From assembly GCF_004364435.1 (NCBI RefSeq), contig NZ_SOCT01000001.1, positions 682,001 through 746,000 of the forward strand: a stretch of 64,000 nt of DNA, written 5' to 3'. Of this stretch, positions 18,291 through 27,848 are shown piece after piece; the stretch's first letter is position 1; each line of letters opens with the position of its first letter. Origin of the DNA: Pseudomonas sp. LP_7_YM (GTDB taxonomy: Bacteria; Pseudomonadota; Gammaproteobacteria; Pseudomonadales; Pseudomonadaceae). Below the pieces are notes generated by a model. It saw only the letters and a list, made by a program, of their open reading frames with translations. It had not been told where the DNA came from and made no database searches. A program made the translations under genes and the position numbers.

Positions 18291-19694
18291 ATGCCTGACG
18301 ACGTAAGCCTGAACCGAAGAACACTGCTTAAACTCGGCGCCACGGTCGGTGCCGGTCTGGCACTGCCCGCTGTCGGGGCTGCGCAGTTGCCGACATCGGC
18401 CAATCGACCTGCGCATCTGATCATCCGCCATGCCACTGTGCTCAGCATGGAACCTGACGCCGCCGTGATGAACGACACCGATGTGCGGCTGCGCGACGGT
18501 CGTATCGTGGCGCTCGGCAAAGGCCTGCCGGGTGAGGGCGCAGAGGTGATCGACGCCACGGGGATGATCCTCATCCCCGGCCTGGTGGACAGCCATTGGC
18601 ATCTGTGGAACAGCTTGTTGCGCAACAGCGCTCCGGCCCCCGGTGGAGAGGCGTTCTTCAAGTCGCAGCTGGCGATCAGCAAGCGTTTCACCCCGCAGAT
18701 GTCGGCGCTGGGTGTTCGGCTCGGCCTGCTGGAAGCCGTCAACGGCGGCATCACCACGGTCAACAACTGGGCGCATAACTTGCGTAATCCGGCATTCGCC
18801 CAGGCTGAATTGAACGCCATGTTCGCCAGCGGCCTGCGAGGCCGGTTCTGGTATGGCTATGCCCAGGACCTGGACGCCACAGCGGCGATGAATTTTGCCG
18901 ATATCCAGCGAGTGCACGCTCAGCTTCAATCCACGCCTGAGTCTCGAGTAGACCTTGGGATAGCGATTCGCGGGCCGGAGCGCACTCAGCCTGACGTGTG
19001 GGGGCCGGAATTTGCGTTTGCCAAAGCCAACGGCCTGCCGATTTCCACGCACATCGCCGTGACGGCAAAAACCCAGAAGGAAAAGGCCGTGCAGCAGTTG
19101 GCGGACAAGGGCGTACTGGGGCCTGCCGTGCAACTGGTGCACGCCACTCATGTCGATGCACAAGACATCGCCACCATTGCTCAATCTGGTGCCTCGGTGT
19201 GCCTCACGCCCCTGACGGAGATGCGCGTGGGCTATGGGCTGGCACAGGTGGACGCGCTGCACCGGGCGAAGATTCCGGTCACCCTGGGCATCGACACACT
19301 GGTGCTGAGCGGCAACGCCAACCCGTTCATGGTGATGCAAACCTTGCTCAATCTGGCCGTTGGCATCAGTGGCAACGAACAGGCGCTGACCGCGTGCGAC
19401 GTAGTGTTCTGGGCCACTCAGGGCGCGGCGAATGCCATGGGGTTGGGTTCACAGATCGGCTCGATCACCCCCGGCAAACGCGCCGATCTGACACTGATCG
19501 ACGCTCGCCGGGTGGGCATGATGCCGGTGCTCGACCCCTATGCCAGCGTGGTGCAATCGACGACGCCAGCGGACGTGGATACGGTCATTGCCGATGGTCG
19601 CGTGCTCAAGCGTGGCGGCCACTTGCTCAGCGGCGACAGTGCGGCGCTGGGTCGCGAGATAACGGTACAGTTGAAGGCGCTGGGTGTGCGCTGA
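18291..19694 (+). CDS. Exported amidohydrolase (ATZ/TRZ-like)
   Basis: A 467-residue metal-dependent hydrolase with a Tat-like leader (LNRRTLLKLGATVGAGLALP). The metal site starts at HWH in GLVDSHWHLWN. Further ligands are H in PISTHIAVT, H in LVHATHVD and D in LGIDTLVLSG. The C-terminal part ends with GKRADLTLID and VIADGRVLKRGG, typical of cytosine-deaminase/chlorohydrolase relatives. Export is unusual for the group. It starts 28 bases after the propeller gene; GTG 18285 is an alternative start. Confidence 0.78.
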   Translation: MPDDVSLNRRTLLKLGATVGAGLALPAVGAAQLPTSANRPAHLIIRHATVLSMEPDAAVMNDTDVRLRDGRIVALGKGLPGEGAEVIDATGMILIPGLVDSHWHLWNSLLRNSAPAPGGEAFFKSQLAISKRFTPQMSALGVRLGLLEAVNGGITTVNNWAHNLRNPAFAQAELNAMFASGLRGRFWYGYAQDLDATAAMNFADIQRVHAQLQSTPESRVDLGIAIRGPERTQPDVWGPEFAFAKANGLPISTHIAVTAKTQKEKAVQQLADKGVLGPAVQLVHATHVDAQDIATIAQSGASVCLTPLTEMRVGYGLAQVDALHRAKIPVTLGIDTLVLSGNANPFMVMQTLLNLAVGISGNEQALTACDVVFWATQGAANAMGLGSQIGSITPGKRADLTLIDARRVGMMPVLDPYASVVQSTTPADVDTVIADGRVLKRGGHLLSGDSAALGREITVQLKALGVR

Positions 19695-19730
19695 TGTGTC
19701 CAGGTCGGCGCTTGATGATGCCGCCAGATT

Positions 19731-20555
19731 TCAGGTCCTCATGGCCATGGGGCTTACGCCCAGCCGTTGCTTGAACGTGGTCGCCATGTGCGCTTGCGAA
19801 GCGAATCCGCAGGCCTGTGCGATGTCTGCCAACCGCTGCTTCGAGTCGCGCAACAGGGTGCGGGCACGCGCCACGCGGCAATCGATCAGGTAGCTGTGCG
19901 GGCTTTTTCCGGTGCTTTGGGCAAATACGCGCATGAAGTAACCCTCGGATAACGCCAGCAGGTTCGCCATGTCCTGGACGCTGATCGGCTCGCTTAACCC
20001 AGCATCAATGTACTCATCGAGCAGGCGCAGGCGGCGCGCAGTCATCGAGCCGCGCACCACCGCGGGTGATGCCTGATCTTTCGCCATTCGCTGCGCCAGC
20101 GACAGCGCCCAGGCCTCCCAGTCATCCGCAGGTGAGGCGTTGAGGAACGCCTTGCGCATGCGCTGGGCCAGCCGCATGGCTTGCGGGTCGATCAGATTAT
20201 TGAACGCTTCAGGCACTGCCAGGGGGAGGACATCTTTGCGCAGCACGCGCAGGTACTCGCCACCTTCACAGGACCGGGAGAACACGTCACAGCCTGCAGG
20301 CACGAAGGCCAGCCCGTTGGGAACGGCGTCGAAGGGGCGAATCCGGTCGCTGCCGATCGCGTGCACGCCGCTCTGACTGTCGAAGGCGAACCCGATGGCC
20401 GATTGCTGTGCGACGTAACGCGCTTCATAGGCGCAGGCCGGCAACAGCTCGATCACCCACGGGCCCGCTTCGGCCCGTCTGACCGGGTCGCTGCAGGGGG
20501 AAAGTTGGGGCTGCTCATGGACGTTCATGCCGGCCATATTACGCACAGTCTGCAT
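19731..20555 (-). CDS. AraC-family transcriptional regulator
   Basis: About 274 residues with a C-terminal double helix-turn-helix (about 170-270: ISVQDMANLLALSEGYFMRVFAQSTGKSPHSYL and a second helix pair in LADIAQACGFASQAHMATTFKQRLG). The N-terminal half is a cupin-like sensor region. It is divergent from the dehydratase-like gene at 20629 and is its obvious candidate target. The start is uncertain; ATG 20528 is an alternative. Confidence 0.85.
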   Translation of the reverse strand: MQTVRNMAGMNVHEQPQLSPCSDPVRRAEAGPWVIELLPACAYEARYVAQQSAIGFAFDSQSGVHAIGSDRIRPFDAVPNGLAFVPAGCDVFSRSCEGGEYLRVLRKDVLPLAVPEAFNNLIDPQAMRLAQRMRKAFLNASPADDWEAWALSLAQRMAKDQASPAVVRGSMTARRLRLLDEYIDAGLSEPISVQDMANLLALSEGYFMRVFAQSTGKSPHSYLIDCRVARARTLLRDSKQRLADIAQACGFASQAHMATTFKQRLGVSPMAMRT

Positions 20556-20628
20556 CAAGGTCAGGTCGGTTTTTTGAAAGCCTGCACGTTATACGTTTGC
20601 CTAGACTGGGCAAAAACCGGAGGTCACC

Positions 20629-21585
20629 ATGCACTACCTGACGCGAGAAGATATCGAAGACGCCGCCCGCCATATTTATCAGGTGATGCCGCCCACGCCC
20701 CAGTATCCGTGGCCGCTGCTGGCCCGGCGTCTGGACTGCACGGTCTGGGTCAAGCACGAAAACCATACCCCCACCGGGGCCTTTAAAGTGCGCGGTGGCA
20801 TTACCTTCATGCGTTGGCTCAAGTGCGCCTACCCAGGCACCCAAGGCGTCATCGCCGCGACCCGGGGCAACCACGGGCAGAGCGTGGCAATGGCCGCGCA
20901 GGCGATGGGGATGCGTACCGTGATCGTGGTGCCGGTAGACAACTCCAGGGAAAAGAACATTGCGATGCGCGGCTTCGGGGCCGAAGTCATCGAGTTCGGC
21001 AGGGACTTCGACGAAGCCCGTGAGCACGCCATCCGTCTGGCGAAGGTTCACGGGCTGTTTCTGGTGCCTGCATTTCACCCCGAGCTGGTCAAGGGCGTGG
21101 CCACCTATGCGCTGGAGCTGTTCAACGCGGCGCCGGAGCTGCACACGGTGTATGTACCCATCGGCTGTGGCTCGGGCATTTGCGGGGTGATCGCGGCGCG
21201 GGACGCGCTCGGTCTGAGCACCGAGGTGGTCGGTGTAGTCTCCTCTGAAGCGGATGCGGCCAAACAGTCGCTGGAAACCGGCGAGTTGCGCGAAACGGCG
21301 TCGGCCAATACCTTTGCCGACGGTTTGGCGGTGCGCAAGCCGGTGCCTGAAGCCTTTCGAATCTACGCGGCTGGCGCTGCACGTATTCTGTCGGTGACCG
21401 ATGACGAGATCGCCGAGGCGATGCGGGTCTATTACTCCGATACCCACAATCTGGCCGAAGGCGCGGGGGCGTCGGCACTCGCCGCGCTGATGCAAGAGAG
21501 TGCAGCCATGCGCGGCAAACAGGTCGGGGTGATCCTGTCCGGGGCCAACGTCGACAAAGGGGTGTATGCGAAGGTTATCGGGTAG
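20629..21585 (+). CDS. Threonine/serine dehydratase-like PLP enzyme
   Basis: A 318-residue fold-type II PLP enzyme. PLP lysine lies in HTPTGAFKVRGG, the asparagine loop is TRGNHGQSVAMAAQ, and the glycine-rich phosphate loop is PIGCGSGICGV. It lacks the ACT regulatory domain of biosynthetic IlvA, as catabolic dehydratases do. The product would be a 2-oxo acid and ammonia. It is divergent from the AraC regulator. The substrate (threonine, serine or another hydroxy-amino acid) cannot be decided. Confidence 0.82.
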   Translation: MHYLTREDIEDAARHIYQVMPPTPQYPWPLLARRLDCTVWVKHENHTPTGAFKVRGGITFMRWLKCAYPGTQGVIAATRGNHGQSVAMAAQAMGMRTVIVVPVDNSREKNIAMRGFGAEVIEFGRDFDEAREHAIRLAKVHGLFLVPAFHPELVKGVATYALELFNAAPELHTVYVPIGCGSGICGVIAARDALGLSTEVVGVVSSEADAAKQSLETGELRETASANTFADGLAVRKPVPEAFRIYAAGAARILSVTDDEIAEAMRVYYSDTHNLAEGAGASALAALMQESAAMRGKQVGVILSGANVDKGVYAKVIG

Positions 21586-21627
21586 GGCTTAGTGTCTTCC
21601 TGTGGTGCCCAGCCTCTCGGTCCGCAA

Positions 21628-21652
21628 GGGGCCGCATTTGACGTGCGGCCCC
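21628..21652. terminator. Hairpin between convergent genes
   Basis: Perfect 9-bp inverted repeat GGGGCCGCA/TGCGGCCCC with a 7-base loop in the 78-base gap between the dehydratase-like gene and the aldehyde dehydrogenase gene. No clear T-run, so activity is only probable. Confidence 0.5.
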
Positions 21653-21663
21653 TGCATGCGCCA

Positions 21664-23097
21664 TCAAGCCTGCAGGTACACCACATGGGTGTGGGTGTAT
21701 TCGTACAAACCGTGCTTGCCGTCGGCGCCCCCGACACCCGATTTGCGAACACCTGCGTGGAAACCCTGCATGGCCTCGAAGTTTTCCCGGTTGATGTAGG
21801 TCTCGCCGAAGTCGAGCTCACGAATGGCGTACATCGCCTTGCTCAGATCGCGGGTGTACAGGGAGGAGGTCAGCCCGTACTCGCAGTCATTGGCCAGGGC
21901 AATGGCTTCGTCCAGGTCATCGACGATCTGGATGGGCAGTACCGGGCCAAACACTTCCTTGCGCATGATTTCCATGTCCGCGCTGCACCCGGTCAGCACC
22001 GTGGGTTGGTAGTGGAAGCCCTGGCCGAGATCGGCGATGTTGCCACCGGTAATTACCGAGGCGCCTTGCTCCTGGGCTTTCTTCACTTTGGCCGCGACGC
22101 CGTCCAGTCCCTGGCGATTGATCAGCGGGCCCATTTCCACTGCCGCATCGGCCGATGGATCGCCATAGCGTGTCGCTGCCATCGCAGCACTGATCCGGTC
22201 GATGAATTGATCGGCCACCCGGCGCTCGACGTACACCCGTTCTGCGCAGTTGCACACCTGGCCGGTGTTGATGATCCGCGAGTCGCGTATGGCTTTGACC
22301 GCCAGATCCAGGTCCGCGTCGGCCAGTACGATGGCTGGCGCCTTGCCGCCCAGTTCCAGGTTCAGCTTGGTGATGTTGGGGGCGGCGGCACTCATGATTC
22401 GCGCGCCGGTTTCCACGCTGCCGGTGAAACTGATCATGTCCACTTGCCGATGCGTCGTCAGCGCGGCACCCACCCGGCCATCGCCACTGACCACGTTGAA
22501 CACGCCTGGCGGAAGATCCACCTCGGCGACCAGTCGGGCGAACTCGAAACAGTTGTTGGGGGTTTCCTCGCTGGGCTTGATCACGATGGTGTTGCCAGTG
22601 ACCAGCGCCGGGGCCATCTTGCGGGCGATCAGGAAGAACGGGAAATTCCACGGCAGAATGCCCGCGACCACGCCCAAGGGCTTGCGAAACATGAAGATAT
22701 TTTCGCCAGGGCGGTCGCTGGTGATGATCTCGCCCTCGATGCGTCTGGCCCACTCGGCCATGTAGTCGAGATAGTCGGCAGTGAAATTGACTTCCACCTC
22801 GGCCAGACCATGGACCTTGCCCTGCTCCAACGTGATGGTGCGGGCAAGGTGGGCGACGTTTTCCCGCAGTTTGTTGGCGATCTTGCGCAGATAGCCTGCG
22901 CGGTCATTGGCCGGGCGACGGCCCCACGCTGCTTGTGCCGCGCACGCCGCGGCCAGCGCGCGGTCCACTTCATCAGCGTCCGAGGCCGGCACCCTGGCCA
23001 GCAGCGCGCCGGTGGCGGGGTTGAGCACATCGAAATGCTCGGTGCTCTGGACGAACTCGCCATTGATGTAGTTCTGGTAGACAGGTACTGAGGTCAT
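21664..23097 (-). CDS. aldA: L-lactaldehyde dehydrogenase (AldA-like)
   Basis: A 477-residue aldehyde dehydrogenase that closely follows E. coli AldA in motif order: ILPWNFPFFLIARKMAPAL, general base E249 in LELGGKAPA, catalytic C282 in NTGQVCNCAERV, and FGETYINRENFEAMQGFHAG. ATG 23097 has AAGGAG at a good distance. It is the last gene of the rhamnose operon and oxidises the lactaldehyde released by the aldolase to L-lactate with NAD. Confidence 0.9.
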   Translation of the reverse strand: MTSVPVYQNYINGEFVQSTEHFDVLNPATGALLARVPASDADEVDRALAAACAAQAAWGRRPANDRAGYLRKIANKLRENVAHLARTITLEQGKVHGLAEVEVNFTADYLDYMAEWARRIEGEIITSDRPGENIFMFRKPLGVVAGILPWNFPFFLIARKMAPALVTGNTIVIKPSEETPNNCFEFARLVAEVDLPPGVFNVVSGDGRVGAALTTHRQVDMISFTGSVETGARIMSAAAPNITKLNLELGGKAPAIVLADADLDLAVKAIRDSRIINTGQVCNCAERVYVERRVADQFIDRISAAMAATRYGDPSADAAVEMGPLINRQGLDGVAAKVKKAQEQGASVITGGNIADLGQGFHYQPTVLTGCSADMEIMRKEVFGPVLPIQIVDDLDEAIALANDCEYGLTSSLYTRDLSKAMYAIRELDFGETYINRENFEAMQGFHAGVRKSGVGGADGKHGLYEYTHTHVVYLQA

Positions 23098-23115
23098 GGT
23101 CTGGCTCCTTTTCAT

Positions 23116-23913
23116 TCAATAAGTCTTCGATGCCACGCCTTGTTCGGTGTCGCGATAGCGCGCCAGATTGCTCAGTGCGGCCTGGCGCATCAGGCTGATG
23201 TCTATTGCCACGGCGATGAACTGGCAGCCCCAGCTTTGATAGCGGCGGGCGTCTTCTTCGGCAGGGGCCAGAATGCCGCTGACCTTTCCGGCGGCGAGGG
23301 TGGCATCGATGGCGTGTCTGATTTTTTCCTGCACTTGGGCATGGGACGGGTTACCGATATGCCCCAGGCCGGTGGACAAGTCCGCCGGGCCGATGAACAC
23401 CGCGTCCACGCCCTCGACGGCGGCAATTTGCGCCACGTTGTCGACGCCGGTGCGGGACTCGACCTGCACGATCAGGCACAGCTCTTCATGCGCCGTATTG
23501 ATGTAGTCGGGCACAGCGTCCCAGCGGGTGGCGCGGGTCAGGCCGCCGCCGACACCGCGGATGCCATGGGGCGGGTAACGCGTGGCCTGCACCAGCGCCC
23601 GCGCCTGGTCTGCGGTTTCGACCATGGGAATCATCAGGCTCTGGGTGCCAATGTCCAGCAATTGCTTGATCAGCACCGGGTCGTGGCCGACAGCGCGTAC
23701 GATCGGCGCCGTGGCATAGGGCGCGACCGCCTGCAGCTGGGCAAGGATCGACGGCACTGTATTGGGCGCGTGTTCGCCGTCGATGAGCATCCAGTCGTAG
23801 CCGAAGCTGGCGGTGATTTCCGCAGCGTAACCGGTGGCGAAACCGGCCCAGATTCCGTACAGCGGATCGTTATTGGCCAGCGCGGCCTTGAAGGGGTTGC
23901 GGGGCATTTTCAT
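23116..23913 (-). CDS. 2-keto-3-deoxy-L-rhamnonate aldolase
   Basis: A 265-residue HpcH/HpaI-family class II aldolase (GIWAGFATGYAAEITASFGYDWMLIDGEHAPN, IVQVESRTG, FIGPADLSTGLG). Metal ligands are the E of VQVES and D of GPADLS. It cleaves 2-keto-3-deoxy-L-rhamnonate to pyruvate and L-lactaldehyde. Start ATG 23913 follows AGGA; an ATG two codons later is possible. It lies between rhamnonate dehydratase and lactaldehyde dehydrogenase genes, which sets the substrate within this family. Confidence 0.88.
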   Translation of the reverse strand: MKMPRNPFKAALANNDPLYGIWAGFATGYAAEITASFGYDWMLIDGEHAPNTVPSILAQLQAVAPYATAPIVRAVGHDPVLIKQLLDIGTQSLMIPMVETADQARALVQATRYPPHGIRGVGGGLTRATRWDAVPDYINTAHEELCLIVQVESRTGVDNVAQIAAVEGVDAVFIGPADLSTGLGHIGNPSHAQVQEKIRHAIDATLAAGKVSGILAPAEEDARRYQSWGCQFIAVAIDISLMRQAALSNLARYRDTEQGVASKTY

Positions 23914-23989
23914 GAAAAGATTCCTGTAAATCGAATGTAGCCAGATGAACAGCGCCGAACCCTGCAGCATCCGGCGATGACCGGGGCAA

Positions 23990-25174
23990 TCAATGCTGGT
24001 AAGGGCGATGCAGCTGACATTGCGGGTTAAGGGTCACGCCAAAGCCCGGTTGATCGAGTCTGGACAGGCGCATGCGACCGTTCTCGGGCACAGGTTCGCC
24101 CAACAGCTGTGGGTGGAACATGGGCACGACCTCATCGGCCTTCGGCGCCATCATCAGAAATTCGGCGAACGGGCTGTTGGTGCGCGTGGCGACGAAGTGA
24201 TAGCTGTAGACCGATGAGCCATGGGGCACGACCATCGCGCTGTGCGCGTCGGCCAGCGCCGAGATCTTGAGCAGTTCGGTAATTCCGCCGCACCAGCCGA
24301 CGTCCGGTTGAATGATGTCGCAGCAGCCCATCTCCAGCAGCATGCGAAAGCCCCAGCGCGTAGCTTCGTGTTCGCCAGTGGTGACCAGCATGCCAGGCGG
24401 TACGGCTTTCTTCAGTGCCGCATAGCCCCAGTAATCGTCTGGCGACAACGCTTCCTCGATCCACTTCAGACCGAACTCCTGGGCGCCATGGGCCAGCCGG
24501 GTGGCGTAGTTCAGATCCAGGCTCATCCAGCAGTCGAGCATCAGCCAGAAATCCTTACCGACCCGCTCACGCATCACAGCCAGTTCTTCAAGGTTTTTGC
24601 GCAACCCTTCTTCGCCCTCGGCAGGGCCGTGGTGCAACGGTAGCTTGCCGCCGATAAAGCCCATTTTCTGCGCAAGGTCGGGACGCGCACCGGTGGCGTA
24701 GAACTGCAATTCATCGCGCACCGCGCCGCCGAGCAACTGGTGCACCGGCTCCTTGCGCACTTTGCCGAGCAGGTCCCACAGCGCCAGGTCAATGCCGGAA
24801 ATGGTGTTGATTACCAGGCCCTTGCGCCCGTAGTACTGGGACGCGAAGTACATCTGGTCCCAGATGCGCTCGATATCGGTGACCCTGGCGCCTTCGACGA
24901 AACGAGCCAGGTGTTTTTCCACGATGTAGGCCGCAGGCTCGCCTCCGGTGGTGACCGAGAAACCGACATTGCCTTCAGAGTCTTCGATCTCGACCACCAG
25001 CGTGCCGAGCACGTTGATCCCGAAGCTGCGACGGCTCTGGCGGTACTCGGGATATTTGCTCATGGGCGTGGCGATGTGGTCGTCGATCCAGTGGCCGTCG
25101 CCTTGATCGTGATAGTCAGCGCCACCACCGCGGAGAACGAAAGCACGCACGTGTTTGATGGTAGGAGTGGCCAT
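23990..25174 (-). CDS. rhmD: L-rhamnonate dehydratase
   Basis: A 394-residue enolase-superfamily enzyme of the RhmD type. The N-terminal cap carries [23 protein letters not shown]. Metal-binding residues lie in [23 protein letters not shown] and [10 protein letters not shown], and a conserved histidine in [12 protein letters not shown]. It removes water from L-rhamnonate to give 2-keto-3-deoxy-L-rhamnonate. It is 16 bases downstream of the MFS carrier gene, in the same operon as the aldolase and AldA. Confidence 0.92.
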   Translation of the reverse strand: MATPTIKHVRAFVLRGGGADYHDQGDGHWIDDHIATPMSKYPEYRQSRRSFGINVLGTLVVEIEDSEGNVGFSVTTGGEPAAYIVEKHLARFVEGARVTDIERIWDQMYFASQYYGRKGLVINTISGIDLALWDLLGKVRKEPVHQLLGGAVRDELQFYATGARPDLAQKMGFIGGKLPLHHGPAEGEEGLRKNLEELAVMRERVGKDFWLMLDCWMSLDLNYATRLAHGAQEFGLKWIEEALSPDDYWGYAALKKAVPPGMLVTTGEHEATRWGFRMLLEMGCCDIIQPDVGWCGGITELLKISALADAHSAMVVPHGSSVYSYHFVATRTNSPFAEFLMMAPKADEVVPMFHPQLLGEPVPENGRMRLSRLDQPGFGVTLNPQCQLHRPYQH

Positions 25175-25190
25175 GATTGATTCCTTTTGC

Positions 25191-26489
25191 TCAGAGCTGG
25201 AAGGTGGGTTGCTGATGAGGCGTTGCCGCGCGGGGAGGGCGAATGCCCATCACCAGAGCGGCCGAGATCAGGCTCGTGACGGCCAGCAGATAGAGGCCCG
25301 CTGCCGGGGAGTGAAAGGCTCCTTCTGCCCAGTTTTTCAGGATCGGCGCGACGAACCCGCCCAGGGCGCCGAAGGCGTTGATCAGGGCGATGGCCCCGGC
25401 GGCGGCCGAGCCTGCCAGGAAGCTGCCGGGGAAGGTCCAGAACACCGGCTGCACGGCGATAAACCCCGACGCCGCGAGACAGAGCGCCAGAATCCCCAGC
25501 AAAGGGCTGCTGAAAGTAACCGACGCCGCGATGCCCAGCCCCGAGACCAGCAGCGTCAGGGCTGCTATTACGCGGCGCTGGCCGGTGCGGTCGGCCAGGC
25601 TGGGGATCTTCCAGGCGGCCAGCAATGCACACAACCACGGCACGGCGCTGACCAGACCGACTGTCAGGCCGACCTTGGCTCCCAGCAACCCGGCCACTTG
25701 GGCGGGCAGGTAAAACACCACGCCATACACGCTGGCCTGGATCAGCAGATAAATCAGACACAGGTACAGGACTGCCGGTTGCGCCAACACTTTGAGCAGA
25801 CTGCCGTGGCCCTGCTTCTGGCTGTCCTCTGCCTCCAGCACGGCTTGAAGCTGAGTGCGTTCCTGTGCGGTCAACCATTTGGCGTCGGCAGGGCGATTGT
25901 CCAGATAGAAATACGCCCACACGCCGACTGCCGTGGCCATCAGGCCTTCCACTGCAAACAGCCATTGCCAGCCGTGGGTGCCCATGAAACCGTCCAGCTC
26001 AAGCAACAGGCCGGAAAGCGGGCTGCCAAAGATGAATGCCAGCGGAGCGCCGAAGTAGAAGAACCCCATGGCTTTACCCCGTGCCGCGCCAGGAAACCAG
26101 TAGGTCAGGTAGAGAATCACGCCGGGGAAAAATCCAGCCTCCGCCACGCCCAGAAGAAAGCGCAAGACATAGAAGCTGGTTTCGCTGTGAGCGAAGACCA
26201 TGGCCGCGGAAATCAGGCCCCAGGTCACCATGATCCGGCACATCCACAGGCGAGCGCCGACCTTGTGCATGATCAGATTGCTGGGGACTTCCAGCAGTGC
26301 GTAACCGGCGAAGAACACGCCGGCGCCGAAGGCGAACGCAGTGTCGCCAATGCCGGTATCGGCCTGAAACGCCTGCTTGGCGAAACCGACGTTAGCCCGA
26401 TCCAGGAACGCCATGATGTACATCAGCAACAGGAACGGCAGCAGCCGCCAGGAGACCTTGCGCAGCAAGGACACAGGAAGAGCGTTCAC
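25191..26489 (-). CDS. rhmT: MFS transporter, probable rhamnose/rhamnonate carrier
   Basis: A 432-residue member of the anion:cation symporter group with the typical start ([22 protein letters not shown]) and 12 predicted membrane segments. It is first gene of the operon carrier-rhmD-aldolase-aldA, as in RhmT loci, so L-rhamnonate or rhamnose uptake is likely. The promoter region carries the 18-bp motif shared with the second rhamnose operon. Confidence 0.82.
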   Translation of the reverse strand: MNALPVSLLRKVSWRLLPFLLLMYIMAFLDRANVGFAKQAFQADTGIGDTAFAFGAGVFFAGYALLEVPSNLIMHKVGARLWMCRIMVTWGLISAAMVFAHSETSFYVLRFLLGVAEAGFFPGVILYLTYWFPGAARGKAMGFFYFGAPLAFIFGSPLSGLLLELDGFMGTHGWQWLFAVEGLMATAVGVWAYFYLDNRPADAKWLTAQERTQLQAVLEAEDSQKQGHGSLLKVLAQPAVLYLCLIYLLIQASVYGVVFYLPAQVAGLLGAKVGLTVGLVSAVPWLCALLAAWKIPSLADRTGQRRVIAALTLLVSGLGIAASVTFSSPLLGILALCLAASGFIAVQPVFWTFPGSFLAGSAAAGAIALINAFGALGGFVAPILKNWAEGAFHSPAAGLYLLAVTSLISAALVMGIRPPRAATPHQQPTFQL

Positions 26490-26745
26490 GTCAGTTTCCT
26501 TTTTTTGGAATTATTCGACTGCGTAGGGGCTGGACAAGCGAATGCTAGGCACGGCAAGCCTGCGTTGGGCCTCGACAGGGCTCGGAAGGTGTTGTAACTG
26601 AAGGGTTTCGGGACGTCGTAGGCAAAGGCGACAGGCAAGCGCGCAGGGATGACATGTTCGTGCACCTCGATGGGTGTGGTTTTCTTGTAGGACGGACTGT
26701 ACTGCGTGGCTCTGATGCCTGACTAATCGAATTAAGCTTATAGTT

Positions 26746-26763
26746 GATACCTTCAGGTTATCG
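26746..26763. promoter_or_regulatory. Shared rhamnose-locus motif, copy 1
   Basis: GATACCTTCAGGTTATCG, 16/18 identical to the copy at 29272. It is roughly dyadic (GATA-CCT against AGGTTATC) and lies between the carrier operon and the divergent LysR gene, only 14 bases before the LysR start. This is where an autoregulating LysR protein would bind. No other gap in the window that I read carries it. Confidence 0.6.
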
Positions 26764-26777
26764 ATCAGGAGAGCAGC

Positions 26778-27722
26778 ATGAGTGTCGAGCGATCCCCGCA
26801 GCAACTGTTCAGCCGCCTGCGTTACAAGCATCTGCAGATGCTGGTGGTGCTCGGCTCTAGCCTGAACATGCACCGTGCATCGTTGAGCATGAACATGTCG
26901 CAACCGGCAGCGACCCGCATGTTGCAGGAAATCGAAGACATGTTCGGTTGCGAGCTTTTCGAGCGACTGCCAAGGGGCATGCGCCCCACGGCACTGGGTC
27001 GCGAGCTGTTGCGCTTTGCCGAGGCCGCACTTAGCGGTCTGGACCGTGCGGCGGCGGACCTTGCCGCACGCAAGCAGGGCGGATACGGCTACCTCTCCAT
27101 CGGCACGATCATGGGCGCGGCGCCGGATCTGGTGATGAACGCCGTGGCCGAAATAAAGGCCCTTAATCCGCAGCTACGGATCCGCATCATGGGCGACACC
27201 AGTGACCAGGTGGTTCAGCTACTGGAACAGGGGCGCGTGGACATTGCTGTCACCCGGCGCAATCGGGCCAATGATCGTGAGCACTATGAATTCGAACCCC
27301 TGGGCAATGAACGCTTGATCGCAGTGGTGCACAGCGGTCATCCACTGGCCCGACGGCGCAAGTTGAACTGGGAGGAGCTGGTCAGGGACTGGCCGTGGAT
27401 TCTCCAGCCGGAAACCAGTCCGGCGCGCATTGCGATCGAGCAGGCGCTGGAGCGTCTGGAACTGCCCATGCCTGCCGACATCATCGAATGCAGTTCGGTG
27501 TACTCAATGCAGCAACTGGTGCAGTTGACCGACGCCCTCATGGTGTTGTCGGAATCGGCGATGCGCGACTACCTGAGGATGGGGCTGGTCAAGGCCTTGC
27601 CGGTCGCACTCGATGCGCAGATGGCACCCTTCGGCCTGCTGCGGCGCAAGGATGAGCCGGTGAGTCGGGAGCTGCAGCATTTCATTGACCTGCTGCGCAA
27701 GCGCGCACTCGAGTCTTCCTGA
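26778..27722 (+). CDS. LysR-family regulator of the rhamnose locus
   Basis: A 314-residue LysR protein: N-terminal winged helix-turn-helix (about 15-75; SLNMHRASLSMNMSQPAATRMLQEIE) and a substrate-binding-like effector domain (about 100-305). The GalR/GbpR-like style with the helix entry RLRYKHLQMLVVL is common among sugar-catabolism regulators. It is divergent from the rhamnonate operon and upstream of a second carrier gene. The role as rhamnose regulator is inferred from position. Confidence 0.85.
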   Translation: MSVERSPQQLFSRLRYKHLQMLVVLGSSLNMHRASLSMNMSQPAATRMLQEIEDMFGCELFERLPRGMRPTALGRELLRFAEAALSGLDRAAADLAARKQGGYGYLSIGTIMGAAPDLVMNAVAEIKALNPQLRIRIMGDTSDQVVQLLEQGRVDIAVTRRNRANDREHYEFEPLGNERLIAVVHSGHPLARRRKLNWEELVRDWPWILQPETSPARIAIEQALERLELPMPADIIECSSVYSMQQLVQLTDALMVLSESAMRDYLRMGLVKALPVALDAQMAPFGLLRRKDEPVSRELQHFIDLLRKRALESS

Positions 27723-27747
27723 AATGCACCAAACGCATCACTCTTCC

Positions 27748-27776
27748 CAATATATGGGCTAACCCGTCACATATTG
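27748..27776. promoter_or_regulatory. Dyad upstream of the second MFS gene
   Basis: Arms CAATATATG and CACATATTG match as inverted repeats at 8 of 9 positions with an 11-base spacer. It lies 26 bases after the LysR stop and 73 bases before the carrier ATG. It may be an operator or a weak terminator; there is no T-run. Confidence 0.35.
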
Positions 27777-27848
27777 AGGTGGCGTTCGATCTGGTCTATG
27801 GTGGCCTGGCACTTTGGTTCGTCTCATAACAAAACAAGAGAGTCCGCC

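Noticed and set aside
25155..26597. 480-codon plus-strand frame opposite the MFS carrier
   Set aside because: Composition is that of an antisense membrane-protein gene, with no family signature.
26511..26903. 130-codon minus-strand frame overlapping the LysR start
   Set aside because: It covers the divergent promoter region and shared motif and overlaps a certain LysR gene.
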